From Labilithrix sp. (lineage in GTDB: Bacteria; Myxococcota_A; Polyangia; Polyangiales; Polyangiaceae): a stretch of 64,000 nucleotides of DNA. The translations under genes and the position numbers were made by a program. The notes beneath the pieces were generated by a model that ran no database searches, was not told the DNA's origin, and saw only the letters and a program-made list of their open reading frames with translations. Location: NCBI GenBank assembly GCA_019637195.1, contig JAHBWA010000014.1, positions 1 through 64,000 of the forward strand, in the 5' to 3' direction. Positions 54,696-63,113 of this stretch are shown here, piece after piece (the stretch's first letter is position 1; each line of letters begins with the position of its first letter).

Positions 54696-55059
54696 CACCG
54701 AACCTCCCTGCGAGGGTCGTTCGGCCGGAGCAGGGCGGCGGTTGCGAGGATCGCGCGCAGGCGCTCGCGGAGCCCCCCGTCGCGAGGTCGCCTGGGGCCG
54801 CCACCCGGGAGATCAACGACGTCGGGTGCTGCGGCTGGCGTGCGCTCGGCGTCGAGGCCCGGCGGACAGACACGGCGCGACGTTCGGAGAGGAGGCGACG
54901 GCACCAGGCCGCGCCGCCCGCGAGAGGAGGCGACGGCACCAGGCCGCGCCGCCCGCGAGAGAGGTCGAGCGTCGCGAACAAAAAGCGCACGCGCACGGAC
55001 GCCGACGGATGATTCCGTCGTGCCGCGCGCGGGCTATGCTCGTGGCGCTAGGAGGCGGC
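54696..55059 (+). other. 364-bp intergenic region with tandem repeat
   Basis: This lies between the hypothetical gene (minus) and rpmB (minus), so it should hold the promoter of the former and the end of rpmB. It is very G+C-rich, and its middle is a 35-bp tandem repeat (annotated separately). Frames crossing it give Arg/Ala-rich low-complexity translations, and I see no gene. Confidence 0.4.
54887..54967. repeat. 35-bp tandem repeat, just over two copies
   Basis: Two identical 35-bp units at 54887-54921 and 54922-54956 (each starting GAGAGGAGGCGACGG) are followed by the first bases of a third. It is intergenic, with no spacers and no similarity to the other repeat arrays in the window beyond high G+C content. 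Confidence 0.85.
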
Positions 55060-55284
55060 TCAGAGCTTGACGCCGTGACGCTTCGCGTACGCGACGACGC
55101 CGATCTTGTCGATCGTGCGAATGTCGCGCGTGGTCAGCTTGAGCGACACGTAGCGGTTGAACTCGGGAACCCAAACCCGGCGGGTCTGGATGTTCACGTT
55201 CTGCCAGCGCTTCGTCTTGATGTTGGAGTGCGAGACGTTCTGCGCCTTCAGCTTGCGCTTGCCAGTGATATCGCTCTTCGCCAT
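55060..55284 (-). CDS. rpmB: 50S ribosomal protein L28
   Basis: A 74-residue basic protein that aligns with L28: V-S-H-S-N-I-K-T-K-R-W-Q-N-V-N-I-Q near the N-terminus and R-V-S/K-T-T-x-D-I-R-T-I-D-K-I-G further on. It has no zinc-binding Cys pairs, so it is the zinc-independent form. rpmG (L33) is not adjacent, unlike in E. coli. A plausible promoter lies 50 bp upstream. Confidence 0.96.
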   Translation of the reverse strand: MAKSDITGKRKLKAQNVSHSNIKTKRWQNVNIQTRRVWVPEFNRYVSLKLTTRDIRTIDKIGVVAYAKRHGVKL

Positions 55285-55311
55285 GACTCAAAGTCCTTCG
55301 GAAAGGGCGCG

Positions 55312-55341
55312 AAACTTCGCGGAAAGCTGACCACATGTCAA
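55312..55341 (-). promoter_or_regulatory. candidate rpmB promoter
   Basis: On the minus strand a perfect TTGACA (complement of 55336-55341) is followed at about 17-18 bp by an A/T-containing hexamer (AAGTTT-like, near 55312-55317). This is a weak -10. It lies 28-57 bp before the L28 start. Confidence 0.4.
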
Positions 55342-55507
55342 GCGCTCCGTCGCCGAAGTATCAAGAATGCTCGCGCCTCGGGCGTGGGGGAAGGGAGGCG
55401 GCGTGAAATTCAGACGGAATTCCAGGCTCATGCGTCGTCCGGGGCTCGAGGCGGAGCGCGACGCGCCTCGGGCGACGAGGCTCGGAGCGCTTCCGCCCGA
55501 GGGGCGA

Positions 55508-56326
55508 TCATGGCCGGAGCGCGCCGAGGCGGGCGACGAGATCGCTGCAGAACGCGCGGACGCGCTCGAAGCCGGCGTTCTTCTGCAGCGTCGTCTCATC
55601 CATGTAGAGCCGCCGCGCGAGCTCCACCTGCACCACGTGGGACGCCGCCTTGGGGCGCCCGTAGTGCATCGTCGTGAACCCGCCCTGGTAGGGATCGTCG
55701 TGGGACACCGAGAAGCCGGCGCCGCGCGCGAGCGCGTCGACCGCGTCGATGAAGCGGGGCGACGCGCTCGTCCGTCCGCGCGTGCCGGGCACGACGTCGG
55801 CGCGGTGGGCGTGCGCGTCGCCGTGCGCCGCGCGGCCGACGCTCGGCATCGAGTGCCCTGCGACGAGGATCGAGTACCCGAAGCGGGCGCGCTTGCGCTC
55901 GATCTGCTCGGTGATCGCCGCGTGGTACGGGCGGTAGAACGTGTCGAGGCGCCGCTCGAGCTCGCGACGCGGCAGCGGGGCGTCGAGCACCCGCTTGCCC
56001 TCGCTCGTGAGCCGCCAGACGATCCCGCGGGTCGCGCGCGCGTTCGGAGGCGCGCCCTCGACGGACTCGGCGTCGACGTCCTTCTCGCTCCGGTTCAAAT
56101 CGACGACGTAGCGCGAGGCGTGCGCGACGATCATCGTGGCGCCGCGCGCAGGGGCGTCGGCGTAGAGCTCGTCGACCCAGAGGTCGGCGTCGCGTCCGAT
56201 CGAGCGGGCGGGGGCGGCGAGCGTCGCGAGGGACGGGCCGTCGAGCCAGAGCCCCGCGTGCGGGACCTCGACGATGAGCGGCGTCTCTTCGCCTGCGGGC
56301 TCGACAACGGAGAAGGGCGCGCGCAT
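55508..56326 (-). CDS. hutG: N-formylglutamate amidohydrolase family protein
   Basis: A 272-residue protein of the FGase family (HutG type): P-L-I-V-E-V-P-H-A-G near the N-terminus, V-D-L-N-R, Y-R-P-Y-H-A-A-I, A-G-H-S-M-P-S and Q-V-E-L-A-R-R-L-Y-M. These enzymes remove the formyl group in the last step of one histidine degradation route. No other hut genes are close, so the substrate could be another N-formyl or N-acyl amino acid. It is divergent from the MYXO-CTERM hydrolase. Confidence 0.88.
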   Translation of the reverse strand: MRAPFSVVEPAGEETPLIVEVPHAGLWLDGPSLATLAAPARSIGRDADLWVDELYADAPARGATMIVAHASRYVVDLNRSEKDVDAESVEGAPPNARATRGIVWRLTSEGKRVLDAPLPRRELERRLDTFYRPYHAAITEQIERKRARFGYSILVAGHSMPSVGRAAHGDAHAHRADVVPGTRGRTSASPRFIDAVDALARGAGFSVSHDDPYQGGFTTMHYGRPKAASHVVQVELARRLYMDETTLQKNAGFERVRAFCSDLVARLGALRP

Positions 56327-56412
56327 CGACCTCGCTAACCTAACGCAGTCGTCCAGCTCGGCGCGTTCGAATTTGCTTGTCGCTGCCTTTCAACGCGGGC
56401 ACTGACGGCCGC

Positions 56413-57531
56413 ATGGGGATCTGGGCTCGCGCGTTTGGTGCCACGCTGCTCGCGGGCGTCTCCCTGACGTCGCGGGGTGCCGCGGCGGACCGCGCGTACG
56501 GTGTCGCGGGATCGCGGGCCCTCGAGACCAAGACCGAGCCGAAGTCGAGCGCGCAGATCGTCAAGCCGACCGGCGCCGGGGCCTTCCCGCTCATCGTCGC
56601 GAGCCACGGCTTCTCCGCGACCGGGGACAACCAGATCGGCTGGGCGCGTCACTTCGCGAGCTGGGGCTTCGTGGTCGCCGTCCCGACGTTCGCCTCGCCG
56701 TTCAGCCCGAATCACCAGGCGAACGCGAAGGTGATCTCCGATCTCGTGCAGGAGCTGACCGGCGCGGCCGCGACGACGTTCTCCGTCGCGCCGGGCCCCT
56801 TCGGTCTCGAGGGCCACAGCGCCGGCGGTCTGGCGACGACGCTGGCCGCGTCGAGCGTCGCGCCGTCTGCGGTCGTCCTGTTCGATCCGGTCGACGCGAA
56901 CGACGCCGGCAAGGACGCGTACGCGAACGCCTGCACGCGCTTCCTCGGCATCTTCGCCGTTGCGAGCTCGTGCAACGCGAACGCGGGCTGGCGCGCCTTC
57001 GCGTCCTCCACGAAGAGCGAGGTCGTCGGCTTCGACGTGGTCGGCTCGACCCACTGCGACGGCGAGAACGACCCGCGCGCGCTCTGCGCCACCTTCTGCG
57101 GAGGGGGCGCGAACGCCACGCGGCAGATGGCCTACGCGCACTACGCGACGGCGTTCTTCCTCGCGCACCTCCGCGGTGACGCGACGGCCGCGGCGGTCCT
57201 CGCGGCGACGCCGATGTCGGCGGACGGCGAGATCGCGAACGTGCTCCGTGCGACGGCGTCGTGCGCGCCGCCGGGCCTCCCGGTCGACGCCGGCGCGCCG
57301 CCGGCTGTCGACGCTGGCGCGGACGCCGGCGCGGATCCGAGCGCGCCGCCGCCGCCCGGATCGAGCGCCCCGGGCGGCGCCGCCGGAGCGGCCTCGGACG
57401 CAGCGCCCGCCGGCGACTCCGGCTGCGGGTGTCGATCGAGCGGCGCGGCGTCGGGCAGAGCGCTCGGGATCGCCGCGGCGCTGGGCGCGCTCGCGGCGGG
57501 TCGACGTCGCAGGTCGGCGCGCCGCCGCTGA
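56413..57531 (+). CDS. secreted alpha/beta-hydrolase (PETase/chlorophyllase-like) with MYXO-CTERM tail
   Basis: A signal peptide (A-T-L-L-A-G-V-S-L-T-S-R-G-A-A-A) is followed by a ~270-residue alpha/beta-hydrolase domain with nucleophile elbow G-H-S-A-G-G, oxyanion region V-A-S-H-G-F and D-P-V-D acid region. An Ala/Asp/Pro linker leads to the tail C-G-C-R-S-S, a membrane segment (L-G-I-A-A-A-L-G-A-L-A-A-G) and R-R-R-R-S-A-R-R-R. This three-part tail is the MYXO-CTERM sorting signal, confined to myxobacteria, so the enzyme is probably processed to the cell surface. The natural ester substrate is unknown. Confidence 0.88.
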   Translation: MGIWARAFGATLLAGVSLTSRGAAADRAYGVAGSRALETKTEPKSSAQIVKPTGAGAFPLIVASHGFSATGDNQIGWARHFASWGFVVAVPTFASPFSPNHQANAKVISDLVQELTGAAATTFSVAPGPFGLEGHSAGGLATTLAASSVAPSAVVLFDPVDANDAGKDAYANACTRFLGIFAVASSCNANAGWRAFASSTKSEVVGFDVVGSTHCDGENDPRALCATFCGGGANATRQMAYAHYATAFFLAHLRGDATAAAVLAATPMSADGEIANVLRATASCAPPGLPVDAGAPPAVDAGADAGADPSAPPPPGSSAPGGAAGAASDAAPAGDSGCGCRSSGAASGRALGIAAALGALAAGRRRRSARRR

Positions 57532-57544
57532 TCGTGGGGCGCCG

Positions 57545-58471
57545 TCAGGCGCGCGGGTGAGCGCGCTCGAAGGCGTCTCGGACGTGGTCCTGGGCGACGC
57601 GCGTGTAGATCTCGGTCGTCCCGAGGTCGGCGTGGCCGAGCATCGCCTGGACCGCGCGGAGATCGGCGCCGCCGCGCAGGAGGTGCGTCGCGAAGGAGTG
57701 GCGGAGCTTGTGCGGCGAGATCGGTGTCGTGATCCCGCAGCCGCGCGCGTACGTCTTGAGGAGCTTCCACAGCCCCTGCCGCGTGAAGCGCTTGCCGCGC
57801 GGGGAGAGGAACAGGTGCTTGTCGCGCGTCGCGCCCTTGTTGTGGACGCGGACGAGATCGATGTAGCGCTCGATGCGCTCGAGGGCGATCTGGCCGACGG
57901 GCACGACGCGCCGCTTTCCGCCCTTGCCGAGCGGCGACACGGTGCCGACGCGTCGATCGAGCTCGCCGAGCGCGAGCCCGCAGAGCTCCGACACGCGGAG
58001 CCCCGACGCGTACATGAGGTGGATCATCGCGCTGTCGCGCACGCCGCGCGCGGTGTCCTCGGGCGGCGCGGCGAGGAGGCGATCGACCTCCTCATAGGAG
58101 AGGACGCGCGGGAGCTTGCGCGCGAGGCGCGGGCGCTCGACCAGCTCCGTCGGATCGGTCGGGATCGCGCGCTCACGGACGAGGAAGCGGAAGAACCCGC
58201 GCATCGCCGAGAGCTGGCGGGCGCTCGAGCGCGCCGACTTGCCGCGCCGGCTCGACGAGACGACGAAGTCGAGGACGCGGGACGCGTCGATGCGCTTCAC
58301 GTCGTCGGCGTCGTCGCCGACGTGGAGCGCGAGCTCCCCGAGGTCGCGGGCATAGGCCTCGAGCGTGTTTCGCGCGAGCGCGCGCTCGACGCGGAGGTGA
58401 TCGAGGTAGTTGTCGATCCACGCGTGCAGGTCCAACGCCTCGAGTCTACGGCGCGCCGCCGACGCGAGCAA
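57545..58471 (-). CDS. xerD: tyrosine recombinase XerD/XerC type
   Basis: A 308-residue site-specific recombinase with the complete catalytic set: Arg159 (A-S-G-L-R-V-S-E-L), Lys183, His254 and Arg257 (P-H-K-L-R-H-S-F), His280 and the nucleophile Tyr289 (T-T-E-I-Y-T-R-V). The N-terminal SAM-like DNA-binding domain is also standard. Xer proteins resolve chromosome dimers at dif. A TTG at 58435 would trim 12 residues and is a credible alternative start. There is no phage or integron context. XerC versus XerD cannot be settled by eye. Confidence 0.92.
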   Translation of the reverse strand: MLASAARRRLEALDLHAWIDNYLDHLRVERALARNTLEAYARDLGELALHVGDDADDVKRIDASRVLDFVVSSSRRGKSARSSARQLSAMRGFFRFLVRERAIPTDPTELVERPRLARKLPRVLSYEEVDRLLAAPPEDTARGVRDSAMIHLMYASGLRVSELCGLALGELDRRVGTVSPLGKGGKRRVVPVGQIALERIERYIDLVRVHNKGATRDKHLFLSPRGKRFTRQGLWKLLKTYARGCGITTPISPHKLRHSFATHLLRGGADLRAVQAMLGHADLGTTEIYTRVAQDHVRDAFERAHPRA

Positions 58472-58480
58472 AAGAGCCGC

Positions 58481-58579
58481 GTCCGGCGCAGCGCGTCGCG
58501 TCCGGCGCGTCGTGTCCGGCTCGGGCGTCCGGCAACATCCGGCGCAGCGCGTCGCGTCCGGCCCGGGCGTCAGGCGCGC
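58481..58579. repeat. 56-bp-spaced direct repeat between xerD and trpC
   Basis: A 25-bp sequence (58481-58505) recurs identically at 58537-58561, with further CGTCCGGC-like short repeats in between, including a few codons of the trpC 3' end. It is another instance of the intergenic G+C-rich repeat arrays in this window. Confidence 0.75.
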
Positions 58580-59412
58580 GCCGCGGCCAGCATCGCCTCG
58601 AGGAGCCGCGCCGGATGGTCCTCGCGCATCAGCGCTTCGCCCATCAGCGCCGCGTCCACGTCGGTCTTCGCCACCGCGGCGACGTCGTCGGGCCCCTTGA
58701 GCCCCGACAAGTGGACGGCGATCCGGTCCTCCGGCACGGCCGCGAGCACGCGCGCCGCCCGCGCCGCGTCCATCACGAGGGTGTCCAGATCGCGCGCGTT
58801 GACGCCGATGACGGTCGCGCCGGCGGCGAGCGCGCCGTCGAGCTCGTCTTCGGTCACGACCTCGACGAGCGGCTCGAGCCCGAGCTCCCGTGCGCGCGCG
58901 ACCAGCGAGGCGAGGCGCGCGCGATCGACGATGCGCGCGATGAGCAGCGCGGCGTCGGCGCCCGACGCGGCCGCCTCGACGAGCTGCCGCTCGTGGACGA
59001 CGAACTCCTTCGCGAGGAGCGGAACCGTGAGCCCGGCGTCATCGAGCGTCTCGCGCACCTCGGCGAGGTGCGCGAAGCCCCCGTCGAAGAAGCGCGCGTC
59101 GCAGAGGACGCTGATCATCGCCGCGCCCCCGCGCGCGTACGACAGCGCGCGCTCGCTCACCGAGAGCGCCGTCGAGAGCGGCCCGGCGCTCGGGCTCCGG
59201 CGCTTGATCTCGGTCACCAGCCGAAGCGCGCCGCGCCCGCGGCCGTCCGGAGCGGCGTCGGCCGGCGGGGCCGCGCGGCCCTCGCGCTCGAGCCGCGGGG
59301 CGACGATCGCGCCGCGCGGGCCGCCTCCGCGCCGCGCGGGTGGTGGCGCCTGGAGGAGGGAGCGCAGCTCCTCGTGCTTGGCCGCGAGGATCTCCTCGAG
59401 CACGCGCGTCAT
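58570..59412 (-). CDS. trpC: indole-3-glycerol phosphate synthase
   Basis: A 280-residue TIM-barrel with TrpC signatures: V-T-E-I-K-R-R-S-P-S-A-G, I-S-V-L-C-D-A-R-F-F, L-L-A-K-E-F, V-E-V-V-T-E-D-E-L and I-G-V-N-A-R-D-L. Lys in E-I-K-R-R-S-P and L-A-K-E-F, and the Glu residues, form the active site that closes the indole ring. An Arg/Gly-rich stretch after residue 25 is longer than usual. The ATG at 59412 overlaps the trpD stop. Confidence 0.95.
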   Translation of the reverse strand: MTRVLEEILAAKHEELRSLLQAPPPARRGGGPRGAIVAPRLEREGRAAPPADAAPDGRGRGALRLVTEIKRRSPSAGPLSTALSVSERALSYARGGAAMISVLCDARFFDGGFAHLAEVRETLDDAGLTVPLLAKEFVVHERQLVEAAASGADAALLIARIVDRARLASLVARARELGLEPLVEVVTEDELDGALAAGATVIGVNARDLDTLVMDAARAARVLAAVPEDRIAVHLSGLKGPDDVAAVAKTDVDAALMGEALMREDHPARLLEAMLAAARA

Positions 59413-60545
59413 CCGGCGCCCCTCGACCGGCGCGCGGCGTCCGCCCACGCCTCGAGCGTCTGGCGCGCGCGCCCGGACCGCACGGCGTCGCGGGCTTCGT
59501 CGGCCGCCACGCGCGGGGGTACGGCGCGCGCCACGACGAGCGCCGCGGCGGCGTTGAGGACGATCGCCTCGGTCGCGGGATGCGGCCGGCCCTCGAGGAT
59601 CTCGCGGATCGCGCCTGCGTTTGCTCGCGCGTCGCCGCCGGCGAGGGCGGCCAGCGACAGCGGCGTGACGCCGAAGTCCTCGGGGCGGACGACGCGCTCC
59701 TCGACGTCTCCACCGTCGAGCACGCTCACGCGGGTCGGCGCAGCGGGGCTGACCTCGTCGAGCCCGTCCTCGCTCCGCACGACCCAGGCGCGGCGCACCC
59801 CGAGGCGACCGAGCGCGGCGGCCGCCACCGGACGGAGCGCGTCGTCGTACACGCCGACGAGCTGGTGCGTCGTGCGCGCGGGGTTCACCAGCGGCCCGAG
59901 GGCGTTGAAGATCGTCCGCACGCCGAGCTCGCGCCGCGCCGTCGCCGCGTGGCGCAGCGCGGGGTGGTGCGCCGGCGCCATCAGGAACGCGATCCGCGCC
60001 TCGCGGAGGACGGCCGCCTGGCGCGCCGGCGCGAGATCGGTCGGGATCCCGAGCGCCTCGATCACGTCGGCGCTCCCGCAGCGGCTCGAGACCGAACGGT
60101 TGCCGTGCTTGGCCACGTGGACCCCGCACGCCGCCACGACGATGGCGGCGCCCGTCGACACGTTGAGCGTGTGCGCGCCGTCACCGCCGGTGCCGCACGT
60201 GTCGATGACCTGCTCGAGCCCGTGGTCGACCGCGGTCATGACCGCGCGGAGCGCCTCGGCGGCGGCGACGATCGCCTCGGCCGTCTCGCCGCGCAGGCGG
60301 AGCGACGTGGCGAACGCGCCGATCTGCACCGGCGTCCACCCTCCGGCGAGGATCGCCTCGAACGCGGCGCGCACCTCTTCGGCGCCGAGCGCGCCGCGCT
60401 CCACCCGCGCGAACGTCTCGGCGAACGTGACGCGCGCGGCGGCTGCGGCGTCCGTCGCGGGCCTCGCGTTCGCGTCGGCCGTCGCGTTCGCGCCGTGGCT
60501 CGCGTTCGCGTCGGCCGTCGCCGGCTCGTCCGCGGCAGCCGTCAT
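59409..60545 (-). CDS. trpD: anthranilate phosphoribosyltransferase
   Basis: A 378-residue TrpD with [31 protein letters not shown] and [10 protein letters not shown]. These bind PRPP-magnesium and anthranilate. The N-terminal ~40 residues are an Ala/Asp/Asn repeat (A-D-A-N-A) not found in most TrpD, probably a disordered extension. It is coupled to trpG upstream and trpC downstream by 4-bp overlaps. Confidence 0.96.
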   Translation of the reverse strand: MTAAADEPATADANASHGANATADANARPATDAAAAARVTFAETFARVERGALGAEEVRAAFEAILAGGWTPVQIGAFATSLRLRGETAEAIVAAAEALRAVMTAVDHGLEQVIDTCGTGGDGAHTLNVSTGAAIVVAACGVHVAKHGNRSVSSRCGSADVIEALGIPTDLAPARQAAVLREARIAFLMAPAHHPALRHAATARRELGVRTIFNALGPLVNPARTTHQLVGVYDDALRPVAAAALGRLGVRRAWVVRSEDGLDEVSPAAPTRVSVLDGGDVEERVVRPEDFGVTPLSLAALAGGDARANAGAIREILEGRPHPATEAIVLNAAAALVVARAVPPRVAADEARDAVRSGRARQTLEAWADAARRSRGAG

Positions 60546-61120
60546 GGGCGCCTGCTCCCGAGCGCGCGGACCCAGTTGCCGATGAGGTCCTTGCCGTGGG
60601 TCGTAAGGACGCTCTCCGGGTGGAACTGCACGCCCTGGATCGGCAGCTCCTTGTGGGCGAGGCCCATGATCTCGCCCTCCTCCGTCCAGGCCGTCACCTC
60701 GAGGCAGGCCGGGAGCGAGTCGCGCTCGACCAGCAGCGAGTGGTAGCGCGTCGCCTCGAACGGGGAGGGGAGCCCCGCGAACACGCCCGCGCCGTCGTGG
60801 AGGATCGGCGAGGTCCGTCCGTGCATGAGCCTTCCCGCGCGGACGACCTTGCCCCCGAACGCCTGGCCGATCGATTGATGTCCGAGGCACACCCCGAGCA
60901 CCGGGACGCGCGCGCACCCGACCGCGGCGAGCGAGACACCAGCCTCGTTCGGTGTGCACGGCCCCGGCGATACGAGCACGCCCTCGACGTCCGCACGAGC
61001 CACGCCGTCCGCGTCGATCGCGTCGTTCTTCACGACCTCGCTCTCCGCGCCGAGCTCGCCGAGGTACTGGACGAGGTTGAACGTGAACGAGTCGTAGTTG
61101 TCGATCACGAGGACGCGCAT
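60542..61120 (-). CDS. trpG: anthranilate/aminodeoxychorismate synthase glutamine amidotransferase
   Basis: A 192-residue class I glutamine amidotransferase: N-Y-D-S-F-T-F-N-L at the N-terminus, the nucleophile Cys in G-V-C-L-G-H-Q, and F-H-P-E-S for the His-Glu pair. It supplies ammonia for anthranilate (TrpG) or 4-amino-4-deoxychorismate (PabA). Coupling to trpD favours TrpG, and it may serve both. trpE is not upstream; the preceding gene is a PilZ protein, so the synthase subunit is elsewhere. Confidence 0.95.
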   Translation of the reverse strand: MRVLVIDNYDSFTFNLVQYLGELGAESEVVKNDAIDADGVARADVEGVLVSPGPCTPNEAGVSLAAVGCARVPVLGVCLGHQSIGQAFGGKVVRAGRLMHGRTSPILHDGAGVFAGLPSPFEATRYHSLLVERDSLPACLEVTAWTEEGEIMGLAHKELPIQGVQFHPESVLTTHGKDLIGNWVRALGSRRP

Positions 61121-61234
61121 CGGAGCTCCGAGGATTGTCGCATACGTTCGCCGCGCCGGCTCCGCGCTCGCCCGGCTTTCGTCCGGCGCGCGTGCCCGGA
61201 GAGCGGCGGCGCTCGGGAGCGCAGCGTCGGGGTG

Positions 61235-61558
61235 TCACGCCGCGCGCGAGCGCAGGAACTTCTGGAGGCGCGCGCGGTCGAGCGAGCTGGCGCCGAGGAT
61301 GCGATACGCCTCGCGCTCGCCCGATCGCCAGACGCGCCTGGCCCACGCGAACCAACGATGCTGCCCGTCGACGCAGAGCTCCAGCACGAACCCGTCGCGA
61401 TCCGCGGTCTCCGGCTCGGAGATCCGGCGCACCGCGATCCCGCTCGGCGAGGCGTCGAGCACCTCGACGGTGTACGGCCGGCCATCGATGAACTTGTTGG
61501 CGAACGCGCCGCCGACCGGGGAGCGCGCCTCACGACGGCGGTTGGACGAGCTGCTCAT
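61235..61558 (-). CDS. PilZ-domain protein
   Basis: A 107-residue single-domain PilZ-type protein: R-R-R-E-A-R-S-P at the N-terminus (Arg-rich c-di-GMP motif), V-L-D-A-S-P-S-G-I-A-V-R as the (D/N)-x-S-x-x-G motif, then a beta-barrel with F-V-L-E-L-C-V-D-G and F-A-W-A-R-R-V-W-R. It probably binds cyclic di-GMP and acts as an adaptor. ATG 61558 is chosen because the longer in-frame extension is nonsense-like. It precedes trpG by 115 bp but is unlikely to be functionally related. Confidence 0.8.
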   Translation of the reverse strand: MSSSSNRRREARSPVGGAFANKFIDGRPYTVEVLDASPSGIAVRRISEPETADRDGFVLELCVDGQHRWFAWARRVWRSGEREAYRILGASSLDRARLQKFLRSRAA

Positions 61559-61862
61559 GGTGCGTCGAATGGTGGGATAATGTGCGCCTCGACTGCAAGA
61601 ACTTTGCAGTCCAAGCGGAGGGCGCGCCAAGGTTCGAACACGCGGGCGACGAAGGGCGATCCGCGATCCGCGTGGCGGTGCGAGCCCGCTGACGGATGGG
61701 TCGCGCGCGCGCATTTCGCGTCACGCTCGAGCCGACCAGTGATGTTGCGAACTTTGACAGAAAACAATAAGGTGGCGCGCAGTTTCCCTGGGGATCCCAC
61801 ATCTCCGGGCGAGCAAATTCTCCCCGCGTACTGTCCGCACCGCATCCTCCCCTGGGGGCTCG
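61559..61862. promoter_or_regulatory. 304-bp divergent region between PilZ and coiled-coil membrane protein genes
   Basis: No gene. A conspicuously A+T-rich patch at about 61740-61775 (GTTGCGAAC, TTTGACAG, AAAACAATAAGG) stands out in this G+C-rich window and is the likely site of the promoters for one or both genes. TTGCGA at about 61749 and ATAAGG at about 61771 are 16 bp apart, as a weak plus-strand candidate. Nothing else is recognised. Confidence 0.4.
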
Positions 61863-63110
61863 ATGGCCGACGATAAGAAGCCGAAGATCGATCTCAAAGC
61901 CCGCCTCGGCAAGACCGCCGCCGGCGGCGCCACGCCGCCTCCGCCCGCCGCGGGTGGCGGTCTGCCGATGCCCGGCCCCGCCGCGGCCATCCCGGCGCCT
62001 GCGGGGAGCGCCGGCTCGGGCGGCTACGCTCCGTCGGTGGTTCCGACGCCCGGCGCGATGAACCCCACGGGTGGCTTGCCCGTTCCGCCGGGGATCCCCG
62101 TTGGACCGCCGCCGGCGTTCAAGTCGCCGGCGATGAGCCTCGACCCGTCGAATCCGCTCGCAGCAGCGATGGGGCAGCCGGCGCCGGCGCGCACGCAAGC
62201 TCCGGCGCCTCCGCCGCAGCCGCAGCGCATCGAGGTCGACGAGCTCACGGTCCAGGAGGCGCGCAAGGGCGCCCGCAAGCAGGGCCTCATGGCGGGCATC
62301 GTGTTCGGCGTCGTCCTCGGCGCGGTCGGCTACATCGCCGGCGGCGCGCAGGAGACGAACAAGGGCCGCTCGCAGTCGGTCGCGCACGCGAAATCGCTCG
62401 CGGGCGACGTCGAGAAGGCGCGCGGCCAGCTCAAGGAGCTCGGCGACAAGCTCGAGGCGGGGCGCGACGTCCTGGCCAAGGAGAAGAAGTTCCCCGACGC
62501 GCTCGCCAGGGAGCTCAGCGCGATCAACGTCGACTTCGACGGCACCAAGCTCGCGGGCGTCCGCTTCAGCGGCTTCTCGCAAGAGACCACGAGCGGCCTC
62601 ATCGAGTTCATCAGCAACGTCCAGGCGACCAACGATCGCAAGAACGCGCTCTCGGGCCTCTTGACGAAGCTGCAGAAGCCGATGACCGAGATGCTCGCGG
62701 CCCAGGCGTCGGGCAAGCCCCCGCCGGTCACGTTCGTGGTCCTCGTCGACAAGGACAGCGCGAAGAACCCGTTCGCCGTCCTCGCGCCGCTGCAGAAGCC
62801 GATCGAGCTCAGCGCGTCGATGCCCGCGGAGTTCACCGCCACCGATCCGCGCCGCAAGGCGAACGTCACGGCGCCGAAGCTCACGTCGCTCGACAAGCCG
62901 GGCGCGGCCTACGTCGTCCCGCAGTCGATCGACGCCGCGTTCCCGAGCGAGACGGCCGGCCAGGTCGGCCAGCTCGTGAGCCAGCTCTCGCGCCTCTTGA
63001 GCGACGTGCGCGGCGAGGCCCCGGCGGCGGGTGAGGCGATCAGCGAGCCGAAGCCCGGCCTGCTCGAGCGCGCCGACACGCTCGTGACGAACCTCAACAA
63101 GGTCAAGTAG
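61863..63110 (+). CDS. Pro-rich single-TM coiled-coil protein (415 aa)
   Basis: N-terminal K-P-K-I-D-L-K-A-R-L-G-K-T is followed by ~110 residues of Pro/Ala/Gly disorder, then a membrane segment around 142-158 (L-M-A-G-I-V-F-G-V-V-L-G-A-V-G-Y-I-A). A coiled-coil stretch comes next (V-E-K-A-R-G-Q-L-K-E-L-G-D-K-L-E-A), then a ~200-residue soluble domain. The K-I-D-L-K-A-R-L-G-K-T N-terminus recurs, in my recollection, in several myxobacterial proteins. The function is unknown; the external domain may scaffold envelope parts. Confidence 0.75.
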   Translation: MADDKKPKIDLKARLGKTAAGGATPPPPAAGGGLPMPGPAAAIPAPAGSAGSGGYAPSVVPTPGAMNPTGGLPVPPGIPVGPPPAFKSPAMSLDPSNPLAAAMGQPAPARTQAPAPPPQPQRIEVDELTVQEARKGARKQGLMAGIVFGVVLGAVGYIAGGAQETNKGRSQSVAHAKSLAGDVEKARGQLKELGDKLEAGRDVLAKEKKFPDALARELSAINVDFDGTKLAGVRFSGFSQETTSGLIEFISNVQATNDRKNALSGLLTKLQKPMTEMLAAQASGKPPPVTFVVLVDKDSAKNPFAVLAPLQKPIELSASMPAEFTATDPRRKANVTAPKLTSLDKPGAAYVVPQSIDAAFPSETAGQVGQLVSQLSRLLSDVRGEAPAAGEAISEPKPGLLERADTLVTNLNKVK

Positions 63111-63113
63111 GCG

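Noticed and set aside
57545..58471. Integrase marking a mobile element
   Set aside because: It is a full-length Xer-type recombinase without tRNA, att-like repeats, phage or transposon genes nearby, so a housekeeping dimer-resolution role is more likely.
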